DNA from: Synechocystis sp. PCC 7509
GTDB lineage: Bacteria > Cyanobacteriota > Cyanobacteriia > Cyanobacteriales > Chroococcidiopsidaceae
Length of the DNA: 64,000 bases
Assembly (NCBI RefSeq): GCF_000332075.2
Contig: NZ_ALVU02000001.1
Coordinates: forward strand, 3,112,324-3,176,323
Reading direction: 5' to 3'
This document shows positions 36,958-45,291 of the stretch, one piece after another. Position 1 is the stretch's first letter. Each line of letters starts with the position of its first letter. Under the pieces are notes generated by a model. That model was given only the letters and a program-made list of their open reading frames with translations, was not told where the DNA came from and ran no database searches. Both the position numbers and the translations under genes were made by a program.

Positions 36958-38267
36958 AACCCAGAACCTACTTTTTTAGAAGTTTTAGTCTTTTTAGACT
37001 TATTAACTTCTGCTACAGCTTCCTCAAATAAATTGTTTAAGTGTACTGGTACGCTGGCAGTTTCTGGCAATTCTGGCTCTAAAGGTTTATCAAAATTGTC
37101 CTGTAAAAGTGTTGATAATTGGTCAACTTTAAAGTCTGGAAGTTCTAAAAACTGTTGCAATATTTTTTCTAATTGCTGAGGGTATTGTTGGGCTAATCTC
37201 TGCCAAATAAACACATTTATTGTCGGATTCTCTAAATAATAGCGAATAAGTTTTTCTGCTCCTTCAATACTTTGCCACTCTGGAGCTTCAATAATAGTTT
37301 TAAACTTACTATAAGTAGGTAAAAATATTTGTCCCCAACGCGGATGAGACAAAGATGTTACTTGTTCAGCTTTTTTTAATTCGGCAGGTAATTCGATTTT
37401 AGGCGCTACCATTTTTGTAGGGCTTTTTTTATCAAATAGTTGCGCGACAACTTTAGTATCTGCGCCAGATTCTTTAGCCGCAGCTTCAATTTCTGATTGC
37501 TCCAAACCCGCATCTTGAGCCAGTTCTGCCAGAGATTTAGTATCATCAAGACCTGCGGCGCTTAGGTTTTGCTTCATTAATAGCTCTTGAAACTCAGCAA
37601 CTTTTTTATTAAGGTGATATCCTGACATCGTGATTTCATCGCTACCGAAAAATTCGATAAATTGCTGATGATATTCGTCTACAGATTGCCAAGCTTGTTG
37701 TAATAATTCTGGTGCATCGCCATAAAGAGAATGTTTGTAATTGTCTTTAAAGTTGCCAATGGCTACCGCTAATTTGGGTTTACCTAACTTGCCCAAAATT
37801 GTAGATTTACTAAAAAATGTCCAATAATCAGCAATCGGCGCAATTCGAGTAAGTAAAATATCTCCTACTTGACAGCGCAACAGTTCTTTAATGGTTTGAG
37901 GATTGTTTGGTTTAACAATATAGTTTTTAGTTGTCAGCCAGTTTTGGAGTTCAAAACCATCGCTCAATACTTCAACTACCGTAAATAAACCTATAAAACT
38001 ACGTCGCCAGTCACTAATTAAATTGCGATCGCTCTCTGTCAATTTTGGCTGACTAGCAATAAATAATTCTATAGGTATGCGATCGCCAACTTTACCTTCA
38101 ATAATAAAACTATCAACGATTAAGTCTTGCTGATTATCGCCGCTTTTGCGCCGTGATTGCTCGGCTGCATAGGCTTCTAGGCTAGTTGCAAGTTCCCCTT
38201 CTGCATCCAAAACAAAGTCAACTAAAGCCTGTTTTAGTTGGTAAGACTTTTCTAATATTGCGTCCAC
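36945..38267 (-). CDS. hypothetical protein, 440 residues
   Basis: I do not recognise a named family. The protein is soluble and mostly helical, with no signal or membrane segment. The N-terminal half has an ordered region around GDRIPIELFIASQPKLTESD and a Lys/Tyr-rich AIGNFKDNYKHSLYGDAPEL. A helical LAELAQDAGLEQSEIEAAAK stretch and a Pro-rich acidic linker precede a basic tail SKKTKTSKKVGSGFQKP. It starts at GTG 38267 and overlaps the glycosyltransferase tail-to-tail by 13 bases. A long clean frame with cyanobacterial codon use supports it as real. Confidence 0.75.
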   Translation of the reverse strand: MDAILEKSYQLKQALVDFVLDAEGELATSLEAYAAEQSRRKSGDNQQDLIVDSFIIEGKVGDRIPIELFIASQPKLTESDRNLISDWRRSFIGLFTVVEVLSDGFELQNWLTTKNYIVKPNNPQTIKELLRCQVGDILLTRIAPIADYWTFFSKSTILGKLGKPKLAVAIGNFKDNYKHSLYGDAPELLQQAWQSVDEYHQQFIEFFGSDEITMSGYHLNKKVAEFQELLMKQNLSAAGLDDTKSLAELAQDAGLEQSEIEAAAKESGADTKVVAQLFDKKSPTKMVAPKIELPAELKKAEQVTSLSHPRWGQIFLPTYSKFKTIIEAPEWQSIEGAEKLIRYYLENPTINVFIWQRLAQQYPQQLEKILQQFLELPDFKVDQLSTLLQDNFDKPLEPELPETASVPVHLNNLFEEAVAEVNKSKKTKTSKKVGSGFQKP

Positions 38268-38405
38268 AATTTATTCTCACTGATATTATTTCTTTAGGTT
38301 AAACGGCTTGGGTTGGCAATTGTTCTCAATAAGTTTGGCTTGTTGACACTTGCTGCCTAAATTTATTAGAATTAGCAACTACAAAGCTTTCTTGAGAATG
38401 TCGTT

Positions 38406-38867
38406 ATGACTGTTTACACGGCTGGCTCCCTCAAAGCAGAACTCCACGATCGCGGTTGGCGATTGACTCCGCAACGAGAAACTATACTGCAAGTTTTTCA
38501 AAAACTCCCAGAAGGAGAACATCTCAGCGCCGAGGATCTGTACCATCAACTAGAAACCAAAGAGCAAGCAAAAGGTATTAGCCTATCTACCATCTATCGA
38601 ACATTGAAGTTGATGGCAAGAATGGGTATTTTGCGCGAACTAGAATTAGGCGAAGGACATAAACATTACGAACTAAACCAACCTTATCCCCATCACCATC
38701 ATCATTTGATTTGCGTTCGCTGCAACAAAACTATTGAATTTAAGAACGATTCAATTCTAAAAATAGGTAGTAAAACTGCCGAAAAAGAAGGTTATCACTT
38801 ATTAGACTGCCAATTGGCAATTCATGCGGTGTGTCCCGCTTGTCAGAGGGCTTTAATGCCTTTGTGA
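38406..38867 (+). CDS. furA: Fur family regulator, FurA-like
   Basis: An iron-responsive (and redox-sensitive in cyanobacteria) repressor of 153 residues. The winged-helix part reads LTPQRETILQVFQKLPEGEH and GISLSTIYRTLKLMARMGIL. The regulatory part has the His run PHHHHHLICVRC with Cys103 and Cys106, Cys135, and Cys143/Cys146 in CPACQRAL. This cysteine layout is that of FurA from Anabaena-type strains, rather than Zur or PerR. Co-regulation with neighbours is not evident. It converges on the SH3-domain gene with 6 bases between stops. Confidence 0.86.
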   Translation: MTVYTAGSLKAELHDRGWRLTPQRETILQVFQKLPEGEHLSAEDLYHQLETKEQAKGISLSTIYRTLKLMARMGILRELELGEGHKHYELNQPYPHHHHHLICVRCNKTIEFKNDSILKIGSKTAEKEGYHLLDCQLAIHAVCPACQRALMPL

Positions 38868-38873
38868 ACCGAT

Positions 38874-39344
38874 TTACTCTGGTTTTACTCGCTCGGTATT
38901 ACCTGCTTTTACCCACCCTTCCAAATCGCTATCTTCTAAACGGACTTTTTGCCATTTTTCGTCTTGACTTTGTTGCAAAACTATAATTTTTTGGTTGTAA
39001 TCTAGGCTACCAGTACGTTCTGCTTCTAAACTGGGTTCAGAGCGCAAGCTTAAGCCTTGATTCCATGTAACCCGCGCTGGATAAGTATTAGAAGCTAAAG
39101 GTGAAGGAGAAGGTTTACTACTTTTGGCGACAGTTGGTTTCTTCGCGGTAGGAGTAGGCTTTTTAGGTTTAGATATATTTGCCGCTTTTTTGACGGCGTT
39201 AGTGTCGTTAGCAAAAATGGGCTTAGGTGGTAAGGAAGATCGGTTGATAAATATGAGCGCTAAAGCAACGCTACCACTAACAATTAAAGCGATCGCAATT
39301 ATAAATCCTAAAATTAATTTAACTAAGCCTGACGTAAACCTCAT
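38874..39344 (-). CDS. SH3-domain membrane-anchored protein
   Basis: A 156-residue protein with an N-terminal membrane anchor (LILGFIIAIALIVSGSVALA), a Lys/Pro-rich linker (KKPTPTAKKPTVAKSSKPSP) and a C-terminal bacterial SH3 domain (NQGLSLRSEPSLEAERTGSL to LEGWVKAGNTERV). Such proteins commonly bind cell-wall or peptide ligands in the periplasm. It lies 19 bases after the ycf46 stop and may be its last operon member. Function unknown. Confidence 0.8.
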   Translation of the reverse strand: MRFTSGLVKLILGFIIAIALIVSGSVALALIFINRSSLPPKPIFANDTNAVKKAANISKPKKPTPTAKKPTVAKSSKPSPSPLASNTYPARVTWNQGLSLRSEPSLEAERTGSLDYNQKIIVLQQSQDEKWQKVRLEDSDLEGWVKAGNTERVKPE

Positions 39345-39363
39345 TACTCATACCTCCTATCAA

Positions 39364-40878
39364 TTACGGCAATTGTCGCCCAATGCGATCGCTTAACGGA
39401 TTGTGTTTTGATGCCAAACGAGCTTTACCCGCTTTCGCCCACTCTTGCAAAAATTCAATTTGTTCTTGCGCGGTACGAGCTAAGGGGATAATTTGACTAG
39501 CCGCTTCTAAAATGTCATCGCTACTAAAGTCGCGGTTTTGGCTAAAGCCGATGTGCATGGCTTCTACTAAAGTTTGCTCAATTTCTGCGCCCGAAAAGTC
39601 GGGAGTTTCGTAAGCTAGGCGTTGCAGATCGTAATTGTTGAGGTTGTGCGATCGCAATCTCGATAAATGCACTGTAAAAATTTCTTGTCTTTCTTCCTGA
39701 CTCGGTAAGCCGACAAAAAATATTTCATCAAACCGCCCCTTGCGCAACATTTCTGGCGGGAGCGCTTGAATATCGTTGGCTGTAGCCACCACAAACACCG
39801 GGGAGGTCTTTTCCGCCAACCAAGTAATAAACGTGCCAAAAACGCGGCTAGTAGTCCCAGCATCGCCTTTACTATTTAGTCCCGAAAATGCCTTATCAAT
39901 TTCATCAATCCATAAAATGCAAGGGGCGAGGGCTTCGGCTACTTGGATCATTTGCCGAGTACGGGACTCTGATTCGCCTACCAAACTCGCAAATAATCGC
40001 CCTACATCGAGCCTTAGTAAAGGTAAATGCCAATGATGAGCGATCGCTTTAGCGGTAAGAGACTTCCCTGTACCTTGAATTCCTACTAGGAGCAGCCCGC
40101 GCGGGTAGGGTAAACCGTAGGCTCTGGCTTTTTCGGTAAATCCACCACCCCGCCGCAGCAACCAGTCTTTAAGGTTGTCTAATCCGCCGATATCGGAAAT
40201 TTTTTCAGTGGTGGGGTAAAAGTCTAATATTTGAGTTTGGCGGATAGTTTGGCGCTTTTCTTCTAAAACTAATTCCACATCTTCCGGTTGCAATTCCCCG
40301 TGAGAAGCGATCGCTCTTGCTAGTACCCGGCGAATCCGCTCCATTGATAGCCCTTGACAAGAGCGGACTAATTCATCTAAAAATTTTGTGCCAATTGATT
40401 GTCCCGTCGCCACTAATAAGCGCTCAATTTCGATTTTTATTTCTGGAGGCGCAGGTAAAGGAAACTCTAACACCGTCAGCACTTCCCCTAAATCTTCGGG
40501 GATGGCAATTTTTGGCGATAGTATAACTATGTTTTTCGGTTGAGATTTGAGCAACTTTGCTAAATTGCGGAGTTTGCGCGACACCGATACATCTTCCAAA
40601 AAGCGGTGAAAGTCTCGTAGTATAAACACGGCGGCAGCGCTGGCGGGGATTTTTTCGACAAATTCTAATGCCTGTACGGGGTTGCGCCGACCAAATCCCG
40701 CATCGTTGGGGTTTCCCTGATAGCCATCGACAAAATCCCAAGTGTATACCGCTCGATTGCCTTGCTTTTGTGATTCTTCTTTAATTGCTACTTCTACTCG
40801 TTCCTCCTCGTAAGTGGGAATATAAATCAAAGGATAACGGGCGCGTAGGAGTAGTTCAAATTCATTGCGGAAGCTCAT
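39364..40878 (-). CDS. ycf46: AAA family ATPase, Ycf46
   Basis: A 504-residue ATPase. An N-terminal domain (FELLLRARYPLIYIPTYEEE) precedes one AAA module with Walker A GIQGTGKS near residue 265, Walker B CILWIDEIDKAF near 319, and Arg-finger region PEMLRKGRFDEIFF. Ycf46 is conserved in cyanobacteria and red-lineage plastids and is linked to bicarbonate/CO2 utilisation; the exact activity is unclear. The frame extends to 40920, but relatives start at MSFRNEF. It begins two bases after the DUF177 stop. Confidence 0.88.
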   Translation of the reverse strand: MSFRNEFELLLRARYPLIYIPTYEEERVEVAIKEESQKQGNRAVYTWDFVDGYQGNPNDAGFGRRNPVQALEFVEKIPASAAAVFILRDFHRFLEDVSVSRKLRNLAKLLKSQPKNIVILSPKIAIPEDLGEVLTVLEFPLPAPPEIKIEIERLLVATGQSIGTKFLDELVRSCQGLSMERIRRVLARAIASHGELQPEDVELVLEEKRQTIRQTQILDFYPTTEKISDIGGLDNLKDWLLRRGGGFTEKARAYGLPYPRGLLLVGIQGTGKSLTAKAIAHHWHLPLLRLDVGRLFASLVGESESRTRQMIQVAEALAPCILWIDEIDKAFSGLNSKGDAGTTSRVFGTFITWLAEKTSPVFVVATANDIQALPPEMLRKGRFDEIFFVGLPSQEERQEIFTVHLSRLRSHNLNNYDLQRLAYETPDFSGAEIEQTLVEAMHIGFSQNRDFSSDDILEAASQIIPLARTAQEQIEFLQEWAKAGKARLASKHNPLSDRIGRQLP

Positions 40879-40880
40879 TA

Positions 40881-41384
40881 TTAGGGTATTTGCTTTTTTA
40901 ACGCTTCCAAAGAAGCCCAACGGCGATCGCCTATTTTTTCGCTACTATTGCTAATATCGGCAGCTAAACCCGCGCAGTCACTTTGACACAACTGTTTTTG
41001 AGGCATTTCTAAACACAATTGCTCGTACAGCCACTCTGTAGGATTAAAGTAGCCTTGCGGCGGTAAAGTTTCGATTAAGTCTTCTACAGCCACCTCTTTA
41101 TCGATCGCACCTTCGTAGGGAAGACTTGCCGATTCATCTAACCAAATCATTTCTGAAGTATCAATGCTTAAGCGATGATTGTATTGATTCAAGCAACGAT
41201 GACAAGTTAGGGTAACAATGGTTTCTGCTTTACCCGACACCTCTAAATAGTTGCCTTGATGCTGAATTTTTACCTGACCTCGCACCGGAGTTAAAGTTTC
41301 TAATCCTGAGATAAACTCTTGAATTGCTATAACCTCAGTTCTCTCTGGTGCTTTTGTCAGTTCGGGAATGTAAATTGCCTCCAT
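40881..41384 (-). CDS. DUF177 (YceD) family protein
   Basis: A 167-residue protein of the YceD family, which influences 23S rRNA accumulation in bacteria and plastids. Seen: the paired Cys motif LTCHRCLNQYNHRL, EVAVEDLIETLPPQGYFNPT with the conserved acidic stretch, and LYEQLCLEMPQKQLCQSDCA with the second Cys group. Such cysteines are thought to bind zinc. It is placed between jag and ycf46 in a conserved cyanobacterial cluster. Confidence 0.85.
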   Translation of the reverse strand: MEAIYIPELTKAPERTEVIAIQEFISGLETLTPVRGQVKIQHQGNYLEVSGKAETIVTLTCHRCLNQYNHRLSIDTSEMIWLDESASLPYEGAIDKEVAVEDLIETLPPQGYFNPTEWLYEQLCLEMPQKQLCQSDCAGLAADISNSSEKIGDRRWASLEALKKQIP

Positions 41385-41447
41385 CGGAAGTTTGCCTCAC
41401 CCTCAATAAACGCTAATTAATTTGATTGTGGCAAAAATTAAAGTTTT

Positions 41448-41969
41448 TTAGCCGGGATTGTCTTCACCAAGTCGCCTGACAACAAGATGACGGTGCGGTT
41501 CTTTCCCACGACTAAAAGTTTCTAATTCTGGGTATTCTTGCAAAATAGTATGAATTTGGCGACGTTCGGCGGAGGATAAAGATTTAATTTCTACTTCCTC
41601 CGTTGATGTTAGTACCTTTTCTTTGGCTTCTAGAGCGATCGCACTTAGTTCCGCTTGTCTTTTAGCTCGATAGCCGTTCAACTCAATAATATAAAAGCCG
41701 TGTGGCTCTGTTTGGTTTAAGTTTAAAGTGGCATTAGCTAAGTATTGAATGCCATCCAATACCTCACCAGAAGAACCTATCAGCGTTTCTACTTGTTCTT
41801 TACTCAAGTTTGTTTCATCAATAGTCAACCAGTAGCTATCTACTGACTCCTCCCCTGGTTTATGGGCGCTACTATTATCTACGTTTGCTTTCACATCCGC
41901 AGGTATTCCAGATAATTGCAGCAGCGTTTTTAACCACTGCTGACCCTGCTCCATTGCACTATCAGTCAT
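41448..41969 (-). CDS. jag: Jag/KhpB RNA-binding protein
   Basis: A 173-residue protein with a KH-like domain (GSSGEVLDGIQYLANATLNL) and a C-terminal R3H domain (SSAERRQIHTILQEYPELET, then SRGKEPHRHLVVRR). In firmicutes KhpB/Jag binds RNA together with KhpA. The usual N-terminal Jag domain is reduced. It follows yidC after only two bases, the standard position of jag, and is likely co-transcribed with it. Confidence 0.9.
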   Translation of the reverse strand: MTDSAMEQGQQWLKTLLQLSGIPADVKANVDNSSAHKPGEESVDSYWLTIDETNLSKEQVETLIGSSGEVLDGIQYLANATLNLNQTEPHGFYIIELNGYRAKRQAELSAIALEAKEKVLTSTEEVEIKSLSSAERRQIHTILQEYPELETFSRGKEPHRHLVVRRLGEDNPG

Positions 41970-41971
41970 TT

Positions 41972-43117
41972 TTAACCTGAAGCTTTTTTCTTACTACGAT
42001 TTGGCTCAAAGGGGAGTGATTCTCGATCTTTTGCCTCTGCTACTTTTGCGTCTGCTTCCACAATTTTTTGTAGATTTTCGGGCAAAGGTTCACGCGAAAC
42101 GATCGCCGTTTGCAATGTCTGAAATATATTGGCAATCAGCATATACATCAAAACTCCCGCCGGAAGTGGGAAAAATAGAAACATCCCCGAAAAAATAATC
42201 GGTGTGATTTTATTTACGGTTTCTTGCTGAGGATTTCCCCCCGTTGCACCTTGTCCCGATAAAGTTTGGCTCAAATAAAGACTCAAACCAAAACCGACAA
42301 TCATACCGACAATATCCCAGTGAATTGTCCCATCATCATCAAAAGCACCAACTCTGCCCAAGGCATCAATAAACAAGAACCCTTTATTGCTGGCAAGTCC
42401 CGGAATTGTGCCTTGAATTGTGGCTTCTCCCGGTGCTATAGCTTCGATGTTGCCATTGGCATCAATTTTTACTCGATCTTCGCCTTTGGTCACTTTTAAA
42501 GTGGGTACAAGGCTAGTATCGGGATGTTCGGCTTCTAGGGCGGTTAAAGTTTTACCTTCTACGGTTTGAAACTCAACTTTTGTTTTTTCACCAACGCTTA
42601 AATTATTTCCACTCGGTAAAACGGCAATAATTGGCGCGTGGACTCCATCAGCAATGTAAATATTTTGGGGTGGAGTTGTAAAAGCGACGGGTTGAACCTG
42701 CTCAATTTGTGCTTGAGGCAGAATTTGCAAATTGACGTTGTAATTGATATCAGAAAAGGGTGAACCTCGTAAAGTTGCAAACAAAGCAAATAGTACGGGC
42801 ATCTGCACCACTACGGGCAAACAGCCAGCTAAAGGATTGCCAAATTCTTTATAAACACCGCTCATTTCCTCCTGCAATTTGGTCGGATTGTCTTTGTAGC
42901 GCTCTTGAAGTTCTTTAACTCGTTTTTGCATCAACGGTTGAGTAACTCTCGTGCGCCGCATATTCCGAATTGATCCGGCGCTTAAAGGATAAAGCGCAAA
43001 GCGAATTACTAGCGTTAACGCGACAATTGCTAGTCCATAACTTGGCACGATTCCGTAGAAAAAATCTAGGATCGGCAGCATCACGTTGTTAGAGAGAAAC
43101 CCTATACCAAAATCCAT
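41972..43117 (-). CDS. yidC: membrane insertase YidC/Alb3
   Basis: Inserts proteins into the plasma and thylakoid membranes. The 381-residue protein shows the hydrophilic-groove Arg in [17 protein letters not shown] (Arg39), the coiled cytoplasmic helix [37 protein letters not shown], and a C-terminal pair of helices with [20 protein letters not shown]. Between the second and third conserved helices lies an insert of about 130 residues (roughly 120-255), part of which looks like a bacterial Ig-like fold. It is in the rpmH-rnpA cluster. Confidence 0.95.
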   Translation of the reverse strand: MDFGIGFLSNNVMLPILDFFYGIVPSYGLAIVALTLVIRFALYPLSAGSIRNMRRTRVTQPLMQKRVKELQERYKDNPTKLQEEMSGVYKEFGNPLAGCLPVVVQMPVLFALFATLRGSPFSDINYNVNLQILPQAQIEQVQPVAFTTPPQNIYIADGVHAPIIAVLPSGNNLSVGEKTKVEFQTVEGKTLTALEAEHPDTSLVPTLKVTKGEDRVKIDANGNIEAIAPGEATIQGTIPGLASNKGFLFIDALGRVGAFDDDGTIHWDIVGMIVGFGLSLYLSQTLSGQGATGGNPQQETVNKITPIIFSGMFLFFPLPAGVLMYMLIANIFQTLQTAIVSREPLPENLQKIVEADAKVAEAKDRESLPFEPNRSKKKASG

Positions 43118-43256
43118 TTAAGTGAACTTAACCTAAGATATGTTAATTTGTCTGAATTTAATTTATCCGATACTGGTGGACAAGTACGGGTAGCATTTAC
43201 CGTATATGTTTTAGTAACGATTGGCTTGTAAATATTTAGCCAATCATAAATATAGT

Positions 43257-43649
43257 TTAGTTGTCCGCCGTTGCACTTACTTTAGGATTTTTGAGAGCTA
43301 CTTTATCATTAATGTATTCGTAAATCTCCCGAAACTTGGGTACGGCTCGCAGTTCCAAACGGCTACCATCTCGTAAAGTTAATACCATATCTCCCCAAGC
43401 GCCAAGTCCGCGAGGGACTTTAGCTATTTTGACGATTTCTGAATAAATAATATCCGTGCGATCGCGTCCTAGCCAACCCCCAGTAATGGTAATCCGACGG
43501 TTTGTAATTCGGTAGCGCAACCACAAAGCCCGGACAATCGCGCCCACTGTCAAGGGTAAGGCTACAATTGTTAATCCGATAATTAAACCAAATATCAATT
43601 CTCCTACGTGAGGGCCACCCTCGTAGTAAACATCTTCACGAATGCCCAT
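43257..43649 (-). CDS. PH-domain membrane protein
   Basis: A 130-residue protein with a hydrophobic hairpin (GELIFGLIIGLTIVALPLTV) followed by a bacterial PH-like domain: WLRYRITNRRITITGGWLGR and IIYSEIVKIAKVPRGLGAWG. Such proteins sit between rnpA and yidC in many cyanobacteria; the function is unknown. Its start lies within the last codons of rnpA, overlapping it by 14 bases, so translation is probably coupled. Confidence 0.82.
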   Translation of the reverse strand: MGIREDVYYEGGPHVGELIFGLIIGLTIVALPLTVGAIVRALWLRYRITNRRITITGGWLGRDRTDIIYSEIVKIAKVPRGLGAWGDMVLTLRDGSRLELRAVPKFREIYEYINDKVALKNPKVSATADN

Positions 43650-44016
43650 TTATTACCTCTGCTTTCGTCAATAACTGCTCTAATTCTTGCAGAAATTGTT
43701 GATAATCGCACTTACTCGTTACTGCTTGAGGTTGTACGATCGCAACTAAGCTCCATCCCGGCGTTATTTGCGGTAACAATGACCGAAATGCTGCCCGAAG
43801 TTGGCGTTTGATGCGATTGCGAATTACGGCGCGTTTGCTGACTTTCGTGCTGATAGAAATACCAATCCGTGTTGCGTTTACAACTCCCTTGACTGGGATT
43901 GTTTGCATACGTAAAGCTCTCAAAGTTAAATGAGAGCTTTTCAGGCGGCTTCCTTCCCGAAATAGGGTTTGAAAGTCGTGCCGATTTTTGAGTCGATTTA
44001 CTTTTGGTAAAGCCAC
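43636..44016 (-). CDS. rnpA: ribonuclease P protein component
   Basis: The protein partner of RNase P RNA, which matures tRNA 5' ends. The 126-residue protein starts at GTG with the pattern LPKVNRLKNRHDFQTLFREG and carries the RNA-binding RNR motif (VSKRAVIRNRIKRQLRAAFR) and WSLVAIVQPQA. It follows rpmH after nine bases and overlaps the PH gene by 14. This is the standard rpmH-rnpA pair. Confidence 0.95.
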   Translation of the reverse strand: MALPKVNRLKNRHDFQTLFREGSRLKSSHLTLRALRMQTIPVKGVVNATRIGISISTKVSKRAVIRNRIKRQLRAAFRSLLPQITPGWSLVAIVQPQAVTSKCDYQQFLQELEQLLTKAEVINGHS

Positions 44017-44025
44017 AGTACATTG

Positions 44026-44163
44026 TTAAGAAACGCTGAGACGATACCGCCCTTTTCGGCGACGAGCGCTAATTACATTTTGTCCGTCTGGGTTACGCAT
44101 CCGAGCGCGAAAGCCTGAAGTTCTCTTTCTTTTACGGCAAGTACCGCCTAATGTCCGTTTCAT
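44026..44163 (-). CDS. rpmH: 50S ribosomal protein L34
   Basis: A 45-residue basic ribosomal protein. The translation begins [20 protein letters not shown], continues [20 protein letters not shown] and ends RLSVS, the full L34 pattern. It is first in the cluster rpmH-rnpA-PH-yidC-jag-DUF177-ycf46 and its ATG at 44163 is unambiguous. The gene was too short for the supplied frames but is certain. Confidence 0.97.
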   Translation of the reverse strand: MKRTLGGTCRKRKRTSGFRARMRNPDGQNVISARRRKGRYRLSVS

Positions 44164-44221
44164 TATTTAGGCCCTTAAATTTCGTCAAAAGTCACAATCT
44201 ACAATAATATCACTAAAATTG

Positions 44222-44752
44222 CTAAGAAATGCTAACAATCCAAGTACCTACATAACGCAGAAGTGGCACATCGCCAGGGGAAAGGATTTGACAATTGAAA
44301 TAATAAGTACCGCCAAAGCCTGGGTTTTTGACGTTAGAAAGTACCAATTCTACCCGACTTCCGGCGGGTACTGGCTCTACAGGGTAGATTTCTAAAGCTC
44401 GGTTTTCTTTATTCCAAACTACTTCTTTTAAAGGCACAGCTTTACCTTTGATGCGAATTTCAACTTTGTCAGTGTCAAAAGTGCCTTTGTAATAATCAGG
44501 ATAAGAGACAGAAAATTGAGCTACAGCTAACTTTAACTGTTTAGGTGGAATCCTCAAGCGATAGCGATCCCAGCCGCCAGCTTGTCCGCCAAAGTCTAAT
44601 CTAAAGGGTAATTGATTTTCGCGTTTGACACCGCTAAAAATTGTAAATCCAGGCAAACTTTGAGCAGAAATAAGCGCGGGAAACCCAGCGACTAAGCAAC
44701 TGGTGACAGCTAAGGCAGAAAGAAAACGTAGCGTAGATTTTTTGGCAAACAT
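44222..44752 (-). CDS. DUF2808 secreted protein
   Basis: A 176-residue protein with a signal peptide (LSALAVTSCLVAGFPALISA, cleavage near SAQS) and the DUF2808 domain: YRLRIPPKQLKLAVAQFSVS, FDTDKVEIRIKGKAVPLKEV, VPAGSRVELVLSNVKNPGFG and a C-terminal GTYYFNC. The family is nearly restricted to cyanobacteria and its function is unknown. A second, distant DUF2808 gene is at 62716-63273. A single gene by spacing, 58 bases beyond rpmH. Confidence 0.83.
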   Translation of the reverse strand: MFAKKSTLRFLSALAVTSCLVAGFPALISAQSLPGFTIFSGVKRENQLPFRLDFGGQAGGWDRYRLRIPPKQLKLAVAQFSVSYPDYYKGTFDTDKVEIRIKGKAVPLKEVVWNKENRALEIYPVEPVPAGSRVELVLSNVKNPGFGGTYYFNCQILSPGDVPLLRYVGTWIVSIS

Positions 44753-45291
44753 TGGTTTAGAGTAAGTTTTTGTACTTATAATTTACTACTTGCTTCACCA
44801 ACTTAGACGTAAAAGCTATTAAAAAAGTGCCTTAAGGTAGGTGTAAAGGTAACTAGGGCAAGGTACAAACGCCCATAGAAATAAATAATGCTAGTTCGGT
44901 ATTGAGAAATTTAGCGATCGCACTATAGCAATCCTAAGTCAGTGAATATTGTAGGGGCGCAATGCATTGCGCCCCTACGATTGATGTTCATGAATCAAAT
45001 AGGATCGCACTTTTTCCTAAACACATCATTAAAATGGATTAGAATTGCGATCGCGCTCAAAAGAAATTATCAATTATTCTAAAGACAAAGTTTTCTAAGT
45101 TAGATATAGACCTAAGATGGGCAAAATGTGCAACGTTTAAACAAAATAAGGAAACTGTTGCTTAATAAATGTTTGCAAACTATTTTAATTAGTCAAAGGC
45201 ACAAATTTATTGCTGCCTTTGCCAGAAAATCGGTAATTACAAAAACATTTACCCTGGCAAAAACAAGTTTTCCCCATTTTAAGGAGATGAA
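44753..45291. other. intergenic region upstream of pntA
   Basis: About 540 bases with no protein or RNA gene supported. It contains the palindrome at 44951-44978 and, at its end, the ribosome site AAGGAG (45281-45286) six bases before the pntA1 ATG. The promoter of the transhydrogenase operon should lie in the right half. Confidence 0.5.
44951..44978. repeat. perfect 28-base palindrome
   Basis: GTAGGGGCGCAATG at 44951-44964 is followed immediately by its exact complement (CATTGCGCCCCTAC, 44965-44978). This is a dispersed type of small palindrome seen in several cyanobacterial genomes. It lies alone in the gap between the DUF2808 and pntA1 genes. Confidence 0.85.

Noticed and set aside
40879-40920. 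N-terminal extension of ycf46
   Set aside because: It overlaps the preceding DUF177 gene in another frame and the family starts at MSFRNEF.
44763-44776. GTA-N8-TAC, the NtcA box pattern, upstream of the DUF2808 gene
   Set aside because: It is only 10 bases from the start codon, leaving no room for a -10 box, and it is over 500 bases from pntA1. The pattern is expected by chance many times in 64 kb.
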